DNA of 64,000 bases from Adineta vaga (lineage: Eukaryota; Rotifera), in contig CP075497.1 of NCBI GenBank assembly GCA_021613535.1, positions 5,580,001 to 5,644,000 on the forward strand, in the 5' to 3' direction. Position numbers and translations under genes: made by a program. The notes beneath the pieces are model-generated. The model was not told the origin of the DNA, did no database searches, and was given only the letters and a program-made list of their open reading frames with translations. Shown piece after piece: positions 49,451 through 62,697 of the stretch (its first letter is position 1; the number at the start of each line of letters is the position of its first letter).

Positions 49451-50170
49451 TTATGAAAATTGTTTTTTCTTTCTTTCAACTAATAATGAATTCATTGAAT
49501 TATATATAGGATATGCTGTTAGCGGTTGTGACCATGATAATGATCGTTCAACTAATTGTCGTCGTCGTCGACTTTGTGGTGATCGTTCATATTTAACTAT
49601 TTCTATAGGTGAACAAGTTAATATCGATATTGAATTTTTTCTTGTTTGTATTCTTGATTCGTTTTGTTTTGTATGATCTTCTCCTTCTTCTTCTTCTTCT
49701 TCTTCTTCTTCTTCAATTGGTTTTAATCCCATAAAATATTTCGTTATCTGTTCGATTATTTCTTCAATTTGATCATCCATTATTCGATGTGCTGTTCGTG
49801 AATTTAAATTTATGAAAATTTCATCAAGAATTTTCTTATATTCACTCTTATCTGTTGACCAAATTGATTGAAATTTACGTGAAAGATCATTGTAGATACA
49901 CTGACATGTTAATTCCATTTCAATATGACGATAATGATAAATACATGCAAGAATAATTGTTTTACATGTACGCTCTTGAATATCAATAGAAAATGTTGGA
50001 TGACGAACATGATATTTATCAGTTAATCGACGTAATTCTTTATCAGTAATGATTTCTCTTGCTAAATATGGAGGAAAAAGAAACAAACGAAATTGCAACG
50101 GTTTATTAAAGAAAAACTTTTTTAGTTTTTAACCTTCGCAGTATTTTTTTTCGTAGGAGAGTTGTTGCAT
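49451..50170 (-). CDS. Unknown helical protein with acidic run and basic Ser-rich tail
   Basis: Two exons, 50170..50134 and 50061..49451, give 215 residues starting MQQLSYEKKYCEAREIITDK. Residues about 10-125 look like a compact, mostly helical domain with several Cys (ELTCQCIYNDLSRKFQSIW, QIEEIIEQITKYFMGLKP). A run of about 11 Glu follows, coded by a GAA/GAG microsatellite at 49681-49714. A basic, Ser-rich tail comes last (SPQSRRRRQLVERSLSWS). No signal peptide or membrane segment is seen. The first exon is short but carries an ATG, a good GT donor and the right phase. I do not recognise the family. A nuclear or cytosolic regulatory role would fit the acidic and basic tracts, but that is guesswork. 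Confidence 0.6.
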
Positions 50171-52163
50171 TTGATATGATTTTGATGGCAAGAAAATGAA
50201 AGAATGAAGATGATGGTTAACTGATGTTAATTGTTGACACAGACACAACTTCAGATAAGAAATACGAATCTAGTGATTTGATTCTATTATTCTTCACATA
50301 AAGAAATAAACGTTTCGTATTCTCTCATGTACGATTCAATTTCAACTTTTTTCTTTGATATGCACGCTATTCATTCAACTGAATTCAATAGATATGTTGA
50401 ATGGATAACCATAAACAAGATAATCCAATAGGACAAATTAACAATAGAAATAGAAGAGTTTCTTCTTAAGTTAATTGCTTTCATTTGTAAGTAAGTCGGC
50501 AAATGTTTATGATTGAGCCCTTCAGACTTTATTTCAGTAATCTTTTCTTCTTTTTCATCGTCTTATACTTACGCACAATCATCATTTTGTTCAAATCCGG
50601 AAATTATCGTCTCACGTCACATGACGTCATTAGTGAATATATGACCTTTCATATCGACTCTATGTCATAAATGTGTTTTACTCGATGTACACTTTATTTC
50701 AAGATGTGTTTTTCTGATAGTCATAATATTTCTTAAATTATGAAACAGCATTCATTTCTATAGAAATTATTCTTTCACAGGAATGTATTGTTTTCATAAT
50801 GAAATTCCTTCATTATGATTATCATAAGAACATTCTCTAATGCTAATGTCACATTAGATTGACATAATATAGAGAAGGTGATTGAAAGTCAAATCTGAAT
50901 CATTCTGTTTGATGGATATTACTTTTTATTTGTTTACAAGGAAAAAGTAGATATAAATGTATCCATCGGGTAATTCTTATTGAAAGGGCACAAACGGTGT
51001 TGTCAATCTTTCTTTTCATCGTTAACAACATCATACAACTTTTTTTTTCGATTACGCAGATCAACGATTGCTAATGGCATTATTTCGCTAACAAAATAAA
51101 AGACTTCTGTCGCCGGTGAACTTTTATTGCCTGTTATCATAAACGTTTGTTTTCTTCCCTACTAATTTCATAGTATCATGCGACCTGAGGCTATATAAGA
51201 AGTAGTTGAAGTATCTATGAAAGAAAACAATTAGTTATCTATCGTGAATATAATTTTAATCTACGAAAAGTTGAATAAAACAACTCATATCTATATACAC
51301 ATGAAGATAGGAGTGGAAAAACAGAATTAAAAATTCTTTTGAAATATTGATTTAGTTTTGTATTGAAGTTTGGCAAAGAGTGCTTTTTATTTCATAATGA
51401 GAATAATAAAAGAATATTCTCGTTGAATAAGTAATGAAAAGTAAAACTAAAAATATGTTGACGAAGAAAGTCCCTGACTATTTAATAATTAAACTAAATA
51501 GTTAAACATATCTAGAGAGCATCTAAAGAAAAGAATTAAACTAATAATATGTATATCCAGACCTTCACAGAAATTTAATCAAGATCCAGAATTTCAAGTA
51601 CGCTTTTAACAAAGAAAAATATTTTTGCATAAAACTTTCAGATAAAAGTACTCTTCGTTTAAATATGTTGAGAAGAAAACACTAGTATGTTAATAAGAGG
51701 ATTAGATATTCTCTTTCTTTTTTTTCAAAGTATAAAATGGAAATTAGGATTTGTATTCATCTTGATTAGTCCTACCATGTATTTTGAATGAAATGTAATC
51801 ATGTAAGAATACATAACACTTTCAAATATTGTTATGAAGATTCTCTTTGATATGTCTGTTTGACAGTTGAAAGTAAAACATGAGAAGACTTAGAAAATTT
51901 TTAGAATCGTTTCATGATTTGTCTTTCTTGACCTTCGCCTACGAATAAAATAACGATAGTTACTGTAGAGAAGAAGAAAAATTAGCGGCGAGAAAAGCAA
52001 CTATCTATCTATTGACTCTTTTCTTCGCTTGAAATTTCCATCGCTCTCTTTCCCTGTTTCTGTCTTCTTTTTCTCTTTTTTTTCTCTTCTATTTGTCTTT
52101 CTTCTCGCTTCTATTTTCTATATTAAGATCTTTACTCAAATAAAGAAATCAAAACTTATTATC
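50171..52163. promoter_or_regulatory. Spacer, 2 kb, with a full CRE palindrome
   Basis: TGACGTCA at 50622-50629 is a complete CREB/ATF site. A half site CACGTCA lies about 10 bp upstream. It is about 450 bp upstream of the gene on the reverse strand and 1.5 kb upstream of the GPCR gene. The rest is AT-rich with no supported exon. Confidence 0.35.
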
Positions 52164-53466
52164 ATGAATTTTGGAATGAATAACACCACAGCAGCCGAAT
52201 TCTTAAATATTCCCAGTTTACGTGTCTTAATTGCAATAAGCTGTATTGTTATCTATGTATTCGGTTATACAGGTTGTTTATTATCAATATTTACATTTAG
52301 CTCGAAAAAACTTCGTAGCCATTCCACCGGTTTCTTATTTCTTATTATGGCATTTGTTGATATGTTTAATCTTTTTGCTAGTTTACAATACTTTCTTGAT
52401 GCTCTTTATCACATCAATGTTTTTGCACTATCTATACATTGGTGTCGATTCCTCACAATGTAAGTAGAATGAAAGAAAGATTTCTAATCATAAGTATTTA
52501 TGTATTTTTAGTTGTAATTATGAACTTTATTTTGGATTTTCTTGGATATTTGCATTTATTTCACTTGATCGTTGGATGAAAGTTGAATGGCCAACAAAAA
52601 GTCAAACGTTATGTACACGAAAAAGATTTATCTATTTATGTTTAATAGGTTTAATGTTAAGTTTAATTCAAAATACAATTTATGCTTTCTTATGCTTTCA
52701 TGATAAATGTAAACCGAAAACACTTACTTGTGAAATCTTTATTCATGCTATTTATATAAGTATCTATATGATTGTCCCAATTGTGATTATTCTTCTTTCG
52801 ATTAGTCGAACATGTTTGATTACACTTCATATAAAAAAACGTTTTCGTCCGTCAATTCAACAGAATTTATCGAAAATGAATCGTTCGAAATCTTATCAAG
52901 ATAATTCTCATATAACTATTGAAAGAACAATGACTTCAACAAATGTTACAAGTCGTACATCAAGTTCATTTATTGGTTCATTATCACAACCAACATCAAT
53001 ACCAAAAACTGAAAATTATCATCAGATTAATGATACGCAAAATCGTTCATTAAATTACACAACAACAACTTTCCATCGACGACGTGCCCGTTTAGACACT
53101 CAAATGATTATTTTAATATCAATTAATGTTGCACCATTTATTCTCGTTCATATCATAACAGAAATTGCGTATCTTTTCGAAACATATTCACATTTTGTTG
53201 TTCAATCTCGAGTATCTCAACTATTCATTATTCTAGTTTATCTTTCATGGTATTTTATATCAGCGACACGCTTCTATACCAATTGTCTTCTTTCGCGAAT
53301 CTATCGAGAAGAATTTCTCAATCGTTTATCAATGTTAAGAAATCGTTGTAAACCACGAATTATTTTAGTTGGTCAAGGACAATCATCTCGACGTTCAACC
53401 AAAATACAGGTCGGACAGATTGTTAATGGCATAGAAAATACTTTAATACCTACGTCAAATATATAA
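52164..53466 (+). CDS. Rhodopsin-like G-protein-coupled receptor (orphan, peptide-type)
   Basis: Two exons, 52164..52459 and 52512..53466, give 416 residues. A short N-terminus carries an N-glycosylation site (MNFGMNNTTAAEF). Seven hydrophobic segments follow. TM1 reads IAISCIVIYVFGYTGCLLSI. TM3 ends in LDRWMKVEWP, where the usual DRY is DRW. TM5 lies around IYISIYMIVPIVIILL. A third intracellular loop of about 120 residues is Ser/Thr-rich and basic. TM6 is around MIILISINVAPFILVHI. TM7 ends in ATRFYTNCLLSRIYREEF, in place of a canonical NPxxY. The conserved TM3 Cys and an extracellular-loop Cys are present. Bdelloids have many such FMRFamide-like orphan receptors. The ligand is unknown. Confidence 0.8.
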
Positions 53467-56400
53467 TCAATTACGATCCTTGAAGGACAATATCGTTGCC
53501 ATATTACCGTCCATATGAAATCATCGAATTCTTGTTGTTTTGATGTTGTTTGCCTAGTTTTTTTTCTTGTTATTCAATCGATGATTGAATTTATTTTTTT
53601 TATAATAAATCGAAAAAAAATAGTTTTTTTTCCTATGAGTTACCATGCATCGCATATGGTTTTGAAGAACTATTCTACATTAACAAATAGACGTAGTTAT
53701 TGAATTACATGGATGTTGTTAGTATAGATATAAACATCAATTTACAATAGAAGAGAGAGAGATGAAAAAAAACCATCATCGAGACTCATATTTTTGTCCT
53801 TGAGAGATGTACAATGTTAGTCGAACAATGAATCTTTATTTTCGAAATATATTTTCAAGTCATTCAACCTATCTCCACATGCCTTTTTCACAGTATGAAG
53901 ACGTCTACAGACAGAACATCCATCATACGTCATTCGACTCTATAATTATAACTTTGTTATAAAAGACAAAAAAAGAATATGACGCATATTATTAGAACAT
54001 CCATTCTTTTTCATTATTTATATTTCTGTGAATTGTAATTAATAACAAGCACATAAGCCAAAGAAATGCGGCTAATATGTGTACATCAACGGATGACTTC
54101 TAATCATCATCGATAGAGAAGAAAACAATAATTGATAACTAAGCTTTATCAACAACTGTGAATCGCAGTTGATGTTTTTTCTGTTGATGATGTGAAAAGA
54201 GACCTGGTTATATGTTGTTGACATTTTTAATAAATAACGATATGCGGAAATGAATCATAAATCATTATATTATCTATTTTTCTCGACACCGATTATATCG
54301 ACAACAGTTGATGTCAATGCATCTGGTCAAAGATATTCAATCAGGATAATATCCTTTTAAACTAAGCAGAATATATGATTGAATACTTATTTTCTTGTAT
54401 AGATCAACAGAACTCATCTTTCTAATAAATAAATGAATATCACGTGAGCTCGTTAGAATTTAAATATATGATGTCTAGAAATATCATTCTATATTCATCA
54501 AACATGCGTAATCTCTTAAGAAAATGATAAGTATACATCTTGATTCTATTAATATATTATGTAAAAACTAGTTTAACGTCAGGTATCGAAAAATAAGATA
54601 ATGTCCTTGAGTTTTGATGTTGATAAGATACACATAAATACCCTATATTTAATCTTTTTATTTCAATTGACATTATTTCTAGTACATATTATATGTCTTG
54701 AATATATTAGTGACTTTCCTAAAAATAGTATTCTAATGATTTTCACTTGAAAAAAAACAAGATCAGCTTGTTAGACAATGTAGTGTTCTAGATATTGTAA
54801 AAAAAAACTAATTAGTAATCTTAACTTTTTTTAATAAGATAATAACATATGAAAGAAAAAGATATAGTGTGATCGTCTGTTTGTGTTGTTATTTTTTATA
54901 AACAAACGATCTAATATCAAATAATCCATTTTTACCTGATTCTCTAATGTAATATAAATATTATTTCAAATGTTTTTAATTGTACCCACATAAAGGTCAA
55001 AACAATATTCTTTTCAATCTGTCATATGGCATAACTGAGTTTCTGAATAATAAATACTTTCATATGAATCTTTTCTATCTCTCAGACTAACAATAACTTG
55101 TAAAAAAAATATCCGTTGCCGTCAGCATGATTAATATATTCACATGTTGAACTGGCATTTAAATAGACGCCTAGATAAGTTAGGACTCTGATGAGCAAAT
55201 AAAGCTGTTTTCTATCACGGAAACAGAAAGATTTGAGGAAATCATAAACCCAGCTGATTTACATCCGATATTTATCTTTGTACTAGTTATCATCAAATGT
55301 GTTCGTCGAAGCATTTGGATTCTATTATATTTCTATAATAACCAACAGATTATCATTAGTTGGAATTATATTGTTAGATTAGATATTTCAAAATGTCGAA
55401 TTCATCTTGAGAAATGATTAATATTTCAAACAATGACGAAAATACTCGCATTGCTGTACTCAATGTAACTCGATATTTATAAAGACATTCGGAAGTAATC
55501 TGTCAAGCACGTCATCAGAAATAAATTAATCGTGAATTCAGTCATGCAACATATTTCACATGTCTAGCACAGGGAGAAAACATCCGTAGAAAGCTATTTA
55601 CTTGATATTCATTAATAAACTTTTAGATACATGAATACTCAATTATGTGTAAAAGAATTACTTGAAACGGTTTTGTATGATAAATTTGAAGAATTCATTA
55701 ATTTCAGTTGTTTAATAAATCGAATGAGAAGTGTGCTTACAGAAGTACTGGAAGACATTGTAATGAAATACGTAGCTAAGTCATAAAAAGAATGTTTTTC
55801 TTACTCTAATAAATGTTATACATAACCAAATGAATGAAAAAGTTCTGTCATATGCAAGAAACAGATAATCTTAAATTCAACGAAAGATACTCTTCAGATT
55901 CAATTACATTGACAAAAGATTTACACTACTGTCGTTGACATTGAGTACCTTTTTTCTATTACAACAGAGAAAATAAGATTAGCAAAACTTCAACAAACCA
56001 TCCTATAATATCTGTGGCAAATTCTTTTAACCTATATGACGTAATTGTTCGAATATGGTCAACAGGAATAGTTGCTTGACTTTGGGATTATGTTGATCAC
56101 ACTATATGTGAAATTTGTATGATTTCGAATCGATACTAATGATACTGAACTATATAGATGGATTCGACTAAAACAAGCATCTTTTGTACATTTTCATTCT
56201 TCCATACCATGATCATGAGAACGATCCAAATGTTGAGCACTAACAAATTGAATATGTGATTAGCAAAACAAATCTCGATACAAATCATAAGAAAAAGCCT
56301 CAGAATATCTCTACTGAGGCCATATTTCCATAGAGCATTATTATTCATTAATAATCAATGAGACTGATGATAAATAAAACACAATATGCACTTGACGAAT

Positions 56401-56616
56401 TCAAATATTATTGGATAAAGAATATGTATTAGTTTCTTCATATACATATGATAATGTTTGTTTTATTTAAGCAAAATAAAAGCCAAAAGTAACACACACA
56501 CACACAGGTCGTATTTTTCTTGTTTCACTCAGAACTGTGTACAATCAAATATTCACAACAAAGAGCACCGTTTATAAATACATAGAGAAACAGAAGTAGA
56601 AGAGATTCTTTATTAA
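53467..56616. other. Largest gene-free region in the window, 3.1 kb
   Basis: Uniformly AT-rich with a (CA)n microsatellite near 56500-56513. Short frames, for example on the reverse strand at 56136-56348, have no splice support or family features. No tRNA-like or rRNA-like block was recognised. The motif CTGATGAG with a later GGAAAC (55182-55210) recalls a hammerhead core but has no stem II. Confidence 0.55.
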
Positions 56617-59600
56617 TTAAGACCAAAAACGAAAACGTGATTTTGTCGAACGTAAACTATCATCAACCGATGAATCTCGTGATGAACTACGTACAAATCT
56701 TGGTAATGATGATTTACGTGATGGAACAAAACGACGTCGTGAAACTGGAGGATGATCAATAGATATACTTGCTGTTGATATAATCGTTTGATTATTATAT
56801 TGAGAATTACTTGTTCGAAGTATTGCTGATATTGAACGATCTAATCGAAAAAGATTTCATTTAAAACAAACAAAACTGAGATTGAAATTTTCATACTTGG
56901 TTTTGTTATCAATGGAAATGAAGTTGCTGTTGTCGATCTTGACATTGGTACAGGTTGTTCTGCTAGATATTGTTGAGTTTTAAGCGTTGCTAATCGTGTA
57001 TATAATGGAATTTCTAAACCTTTAGATAAATTTTCTTCAACATAAGCACGTTCGTATTCTAATGCATCGATGGTTTGCATTTTATCTAATGGTGTACGAT
57101 GTGCGAATAAGAATGTTTTATTTTGAATACGATCATATAAACGCCAAGCGAATAATAAATGAACAAGATTTTCTTCATCTAAACGAGAAACTTCAAAAAT
57201 AAAGCTTTAATAGAAGTTCAAATTTTTCTAATATTATCGTTTACCTTTTCCATCGATTAAATCTTCAAATTCTGAATTATCTAAATCAGCACGTCCGAAA
57301 TAAATCAATGAATTTCGTCGATCCTACACAAAATAACATCAATTTCATTATGAATTTCTTTACATTTAAACTCACCTTTTTACAAATTATAAGTACATGA
57401 TCAAATAGAAATAAAATCACATGTTCTTTTTTTCCATTCTGATATAAACAAGCATCAGCACGACCAAGACCTTGTGTACTTGTTTCAATCAAATTTTTAC
57501 CCTAAAAAAAATATTTTCACATTTACTTTTCATATTTTTATTTTTAAATCAAATTCTCATTACCTGCCAATGATCAATCGTTAATTGCCATTTATGAATA
57601 ACTTCAACATATTCCATTCGTCGTTTTCTTTCATTTATAAAACTTGCTACATCACGCATAGTATTAACTGCTTGTTGAATATTTTCATAATCTCGATGAT
57701 CATTATTTGTATATTTCAATAATTCATTTAATTGCAATGGATATTGACAAATACGTTGAATAGGTGCAAGAAGAAATCCATCGAATTTTAATTCAATCAT
57801 ATTCGCTTGTAAACGGCATGTCTAAATGAAATAAAAATTTAGCAAATTCAAATACTTCAACAAATATTTTGTTGAATTTACTTCAAAAAAATTTTGATAC
57901 AGTAAATTATTTTCTAATTTATTCAATTCTAAACATGATAATGGATGATTGATACAATAATCTGCATATTTTTTGAATTCTTCTTTCTAGAAAGAAAAGA
58001 ATTCAATCAATTATTTCTACATTCAAAATCATTTCACATACGTAGAGAAGAAAACATTTTCCGATGAGACTTTCATGTGGATTTTGTTCATTTATTGATA
58101 ATTTTAATAATTGAAAAAATGCTTGTTGAAATTGATAGATCTCTTCGATATTACCCATTAATAATTCAATTTGTTTTTCAGTAAATAAATCTTCTCGAAT
58201 ACGCATTTTTTTCAAATAACCCTTCATAAAAAAAAGATTGATCGTTACAAAAAAAACTTCTTCTTCTTCTTCTCTAAACTTACTTCAACTAAATTCTTCA
58301 AATGTCCAAGATAATCATGTTCAGTTTTATAAATCTCTTTAATTACATTTGCACGTTTGAAATTATCTGTACAAGGTTTAACTCTAACATCATTGGATGG
58401 ATACCATCCTTGTTGATTTGACCAATTCAGTTTGGATGATTCAATAGTGACAACATTAGCATAAACAGGAATATCAGTATTAGCAAGACAACCAACAAGA
58501 GATGATGTTGGAATCGATGGTGAATGAGAATGACTTTGAAAACCTAGGTAAAGGAGAAAGAACGCGAGAAATGAATGAAATAGAATTGATTTTATTTACC
58601 TGATGACGAAGATGACGACGATGTTGATGCGAGACATGTAAGATGTCGATTTGTTCGAATTGGAATTTCTTCATCGATTAATGTTGATGAACATTGTTTT
58701 CGACGTAATTGAATTGGATCAAAATGATGTGATGTTGGCTAGAGAAATGAAATGAATATTTCAGATGAAAAAATTCTTTTTGTTTTAAACTTACTTTAAT
58801 CTTATGTGTTACTGCTTGATGAACAATAATTGGTCGAATTTTACATTCTTTGATTTGATATTGTCGTCGATGTTTATCTGATTTTCTTGTTGTTTTTTCT
58901 CGTATTCTTTCTCCTTGATTGTCATTTTCTAATCGTTGATAATGTCGAAGTGCTTCTGAAATGAGTGTACCATTACCTAAAAATTAAAAAAGAACACATC
59001 ATTCTTTTCTTTTAGTTAATTACATTCCGACAGATAGGAAATGTTATCTTTCTTTTTCTTTCTTCAAACAACTCTTTCGATTGATCAGGTGTATAAGAAA
59101 TCTTTCCTCGTTAAATAACGATTATTCATATTGTTTATTTATTCGTTTGTATAATTCTAAACTAATGTCAATTTAAATGATAAATGAGATAATAACTGCA
59201 GATTTTCTTTTGAACAACATGCAGATGTATTGTTTAGAAAAGTTTATCAGATTGAGTTCGAATTAAAAGACAACGCATACCGATAGATAGTTATTGCTTT
59301 ATGAACTCATGTCCACTAATCTTGTCAATCATTTGAACTCATTTGATTGACCTCGTTGTTAATCGTTATGTTTAAAAAACAGTTACACTTCATTCCCACT
59401 GTGTCTATGTGAAAAAAAAAGTACGAGAAAGAAGATCAACAAACAATCATTAACACGGAAAGCCTTTCAAGAGAGTTTTACTTTTAACACATTTATCAAA
59501 TCTTAAAACAATACAAATAAGAACATTTCTAATCTCACTACCGTTTTCATTCGGAAATCACGGTTTTTTTTTTATCAATAGCTATAAAAGAATTGATTTC

Positions 59601-62287
59601 GAACTCTTATTTTTTCATTTTATTTGACTAACATTTTTGACATTAACGTATGTCTTTTCGAAAGGTGAAATTAGCAAATGTAAATACTCAAATCATCATC
59701 ATCATCATCACTATGCTTGATGAAGAGTGATAAGAATATATTGACATATAATCTCAATAAAAATGTGGGAAAATATTTCTCTTCAATTTTTAATCTACTA
59801 GCAATGAACCATGCTAATGTTATCTCGTATTTTCTTGATGTGCTCATGGAAAGAAATCTGTAAAATTTCAAACAAATCTAACCTTTTGGTGTGCTCATCA
59901 TTTATTTGATTATCTAATTCATTTTCCATTCACTAGTTGTTAATGAACTGAATGATAAATAGCAGAAAATACAAAAGAAAAAGCCTATCTAATGTATCTT
60001 CCATATGGAACATTGAAATGATAATATTTACATCTTTATCGAACATGTCAGTTCTATTTTCACTTTCGCAATCATTCGTATGATTAACGAAAACAATGTT
60101 AGGACATATGTCTTTGATCTATTATGTATTCAAAAGAACAGCAATCAGCATCTTTCTCCACTTACCGTCTGTTGTTAACAAAACGGATCAATATTCTGAC
60201 ACGAAAGTTTTACCTCCGTCTCTTTTTTCAAAAGCAAAATGACATTACTTGGTCAATCAACGATCAATCAGTTATCCTCAAGGATATTGAATTTGTCTAC
60301 AAGTACTTATTATGATTGATAAAAACAATAAAAACATCGGATACGTAATGCCTTATTCTCTTATATGAAAAGAAAACAAATGAAAAGAATTGTCTGTTAC
60401 TTACGTTTTAAACTACATCGAACAGTAACCGATGTTGACTTGCCATTTTCTTTTATATAACGAAAACGAATTTTTCTCATTTGAATGCGGAAGAAGAAGA
60501 TCTTGTGTTCTTTTACAGATGATTGTATAAAATGATGATTGAAAGATATTCAATCTAACTGAGTAAGCGAAGAAGAGGAAGAGAAGAGATTAAATAATCA
60601 AACAACCAATACACTGCTGAGAAGAGAAGGGAAAAGGAGAGGAGAAGGAGAAAATGAATTTTTCTCTTTCGTTAAATTACGTTTCACTAGATAAACACGA
60701 AATGACTTTTTTCTAGACGAATGAACATCAACCTCATACTGCGAACGAGAGAGAGAGAGAGAGAGAAAAGAAGAGTGAATGGAAAAAATCAACAATAAAT
60801 TTATGAAGAGAGAATGTTCTCAGATGACCACTTCTACGGAAAACAACGGTGTCCGTACTCATTGTCATGAAGTTCTTAAATACGCACGAATACTTACCGA
60901 AGAGTTGATGATTGTCAAGCATAAACATTGTATTTTGTCCAGCTGTTGATTGTAATGTGTTGAGCTTGAGATAGAAACAATAAAAAGAAAAAAGGATCAA
61001 AAAGATTTACAAACAAATAATGTTTCGTAATCACACTTTTTTGTTAACAAATAGCAAGATCGAATTTACAAGAGATGCAGATGTCCTTAATGATAAGTTG
61101 TTCTACCTCATTATGTCCTCGAAACTTAAAGCGTGCAAAATAATGACTACGAAGAGATAAGCATTACGTTTATGGTTTACCTCTGTTCAGAAAAAAAACA
61201 ACAATATCCTGAAAAGAATTATCTGATTGTTTTCTTCGACGATTTCTAATAAAAAAAACGAACTAACCTTTGATGATATTTGATAATCATTTAAATCATT
61301 CTTTGATATACAACTCAATGGAATTCGTATAGTTGTTGGTGCAAAAGGATCATAACCTATCTGAATAGAAATATTCTCTTCATATTTAATTTGATGATAT
61401 GGAATATATAGAAAATCATATGAATGATATATTTGTGGAAGATAATTTTGAAATAATTTTGGTTGAAATAAAATTAATGTTTGTTTATCTATTAGAACTC
61501 CATTGAATGGTTGAATAAATTGAATCCATGACCAATTTAGAATATCACAAGCGATCGATTGATAATGCTTAGAGAGAGACACATTCAATCTGAGTTGAAG
61601 AAGAAGATCAATATGAATAATATCACATGGAATGTCAATTTTACGAATTATTATTGAAGAAGTATAAGTTGAATGAATTTTGTATCCAAATGAACCAGAA
61701 AATGAAAAACGATCTATGAATATTTTTGGTTTTGATTTAAATATTGAATAATTCAATAGACGAGAACGTCGTTTTGAAGATTCTTTTGCTTTAAATGAAC
61801 GTTCATTAAGACTATGATTTAATGAAATTGATTGTCGTCGTTTTAATGGTAGAAGAAATGATGATACACGTTTTATTTTATTAAATGATGAAACAGGATT
61901 TGATTTCGGTGATGATGATGATGATGATGACGAATTTGTAGTTGATTTTTGAAAGAAAAGACAAGTTTCATGTTCTTGTTTTGGTTGCGAAAGAAGAATA
62001 AAACATGATGATGGACGATTAATTGATGATGATAATGAATCATTTTTTGAAAATGATCGTCGATTGAGTTTGATGTGTTGATCATTTGGATTTGTTGAAG
62101 ATGAACGTACAAATGAATTCGTTGTACGAATATTTCGACTGAATTTGGTTAAAGTATGAAAGAGATTCGAAAGATGAAACGATGATCGATGTGACTGAGC
62201 AGTTTTTTCAATTGATGGAGAATATTTTGAACCATGAAGAATAGGAATAGTAGTGGAAGTTTTAGGAGAATTCAAATTTGAAGACAT
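56617..62287 (-). CDS. Dbl-family RhoGEF, ARHGEF9/ARHGEF4/SPATA13 (Asef) type
   Basis: Thirteen exons keep frame: 62287..61268, 60964..60898, 60509..60405, 58976..58795, 58738..58600, 58543..58284, 58221..58042, 57986..57882, 57821..57564, 57501..57376, 57323..57245, 57190..56897 and 56840..56617. The product is about 1012 residues. DH domain at about 565-770: RANVIKEIYKTEHDYLGHLK, LMGNIEEIYQFQQAFF, DGFLLAPIQRICQYPLQLNE and ELLKYTNNDHRDYE. PH domain at about 775-890: FLFDHVLIICKK, IYFGRADLD. Just before the DH is only the end of an SH3-like unit (QQGWYPSNDVRVK). The first 340 residues are Ser-rich and unfamiliar. Exons 2-3 link by phase, but their acceptors are weak, so the long first exon might belong to another transcript. 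Relatives activate Cdc42/Rac. Confidence 0.82.
60747..60766. repeat. (GA)n microsatellite in a RhoGEF intron
   Basis: About ten GA units between the exons ending at 60898 and starting at 60509. Reverse-strand frames over it are Ser/Leu artefacts. Confidence 0.8.
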
Positions 62288-62697
62288 TTAGAGATATTAT
62301 TTCATTATTTCGATTGAAATGAATCTAGAAATTAGTAAATTTGATGAAAAATTATCGTTTTGAAGAGAGAAATTCTATGTTATTAAGATTTTGTATTTGA
62401 ATACCTGAGAAAAAACGTTTGCTTCGATACAAAGGTGCGCGTTTGCTCCAGGTATGATTGTTGAAATCCAATTGGTTATCGTAAAATTTCAACGAATTAT
62501 ACATTTTTAGTCTATTTTTATCAGAGAAATCGTTTTTTTCATGTTTATTTTATAAAAAAATCAATTTTATTCTTAATTTAGATGTCGCTACAATCTCCAA
62601 TAATTTGAATTCACTGTAGCGCCATGTCAATCTTCAATCAACTGATTATCTCATACATCAGAAGATCAGATCTAATTTGTATTGAAATAAACAGAAA
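62288..62697. promoter_or_regulatory. Divergent upstream region, RhoGEF and M13 peptidase
   Basis: The 410 bp separate two start codons that face away from each other. AT-rich with one GCG-containing patch near 62432 (GTGCGCG). No defined site can be called. Confidence 0.35.

Noticed and set aside
53515-53703. Forward frame just after the GPCR stop
   Set aside because: Phe/Cys/Val-rich sequence in the probable 3' UTR without other support.
55140-55240. Hammerhead-ribozyme-like core (CTGATGAG followed by GGAAAC)
   Set aside because: The segment between them cannot form stem II, and no cleavage-site stem is visible, so the match is probably chance.
60598-61000. Reverse-strand frames around the (GA)n tract
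   Set aside because: They are Ser/Leu artefacts of the repeat; only the short exon 60964..60898 inside this stretch fits the RhoGEF by phase.
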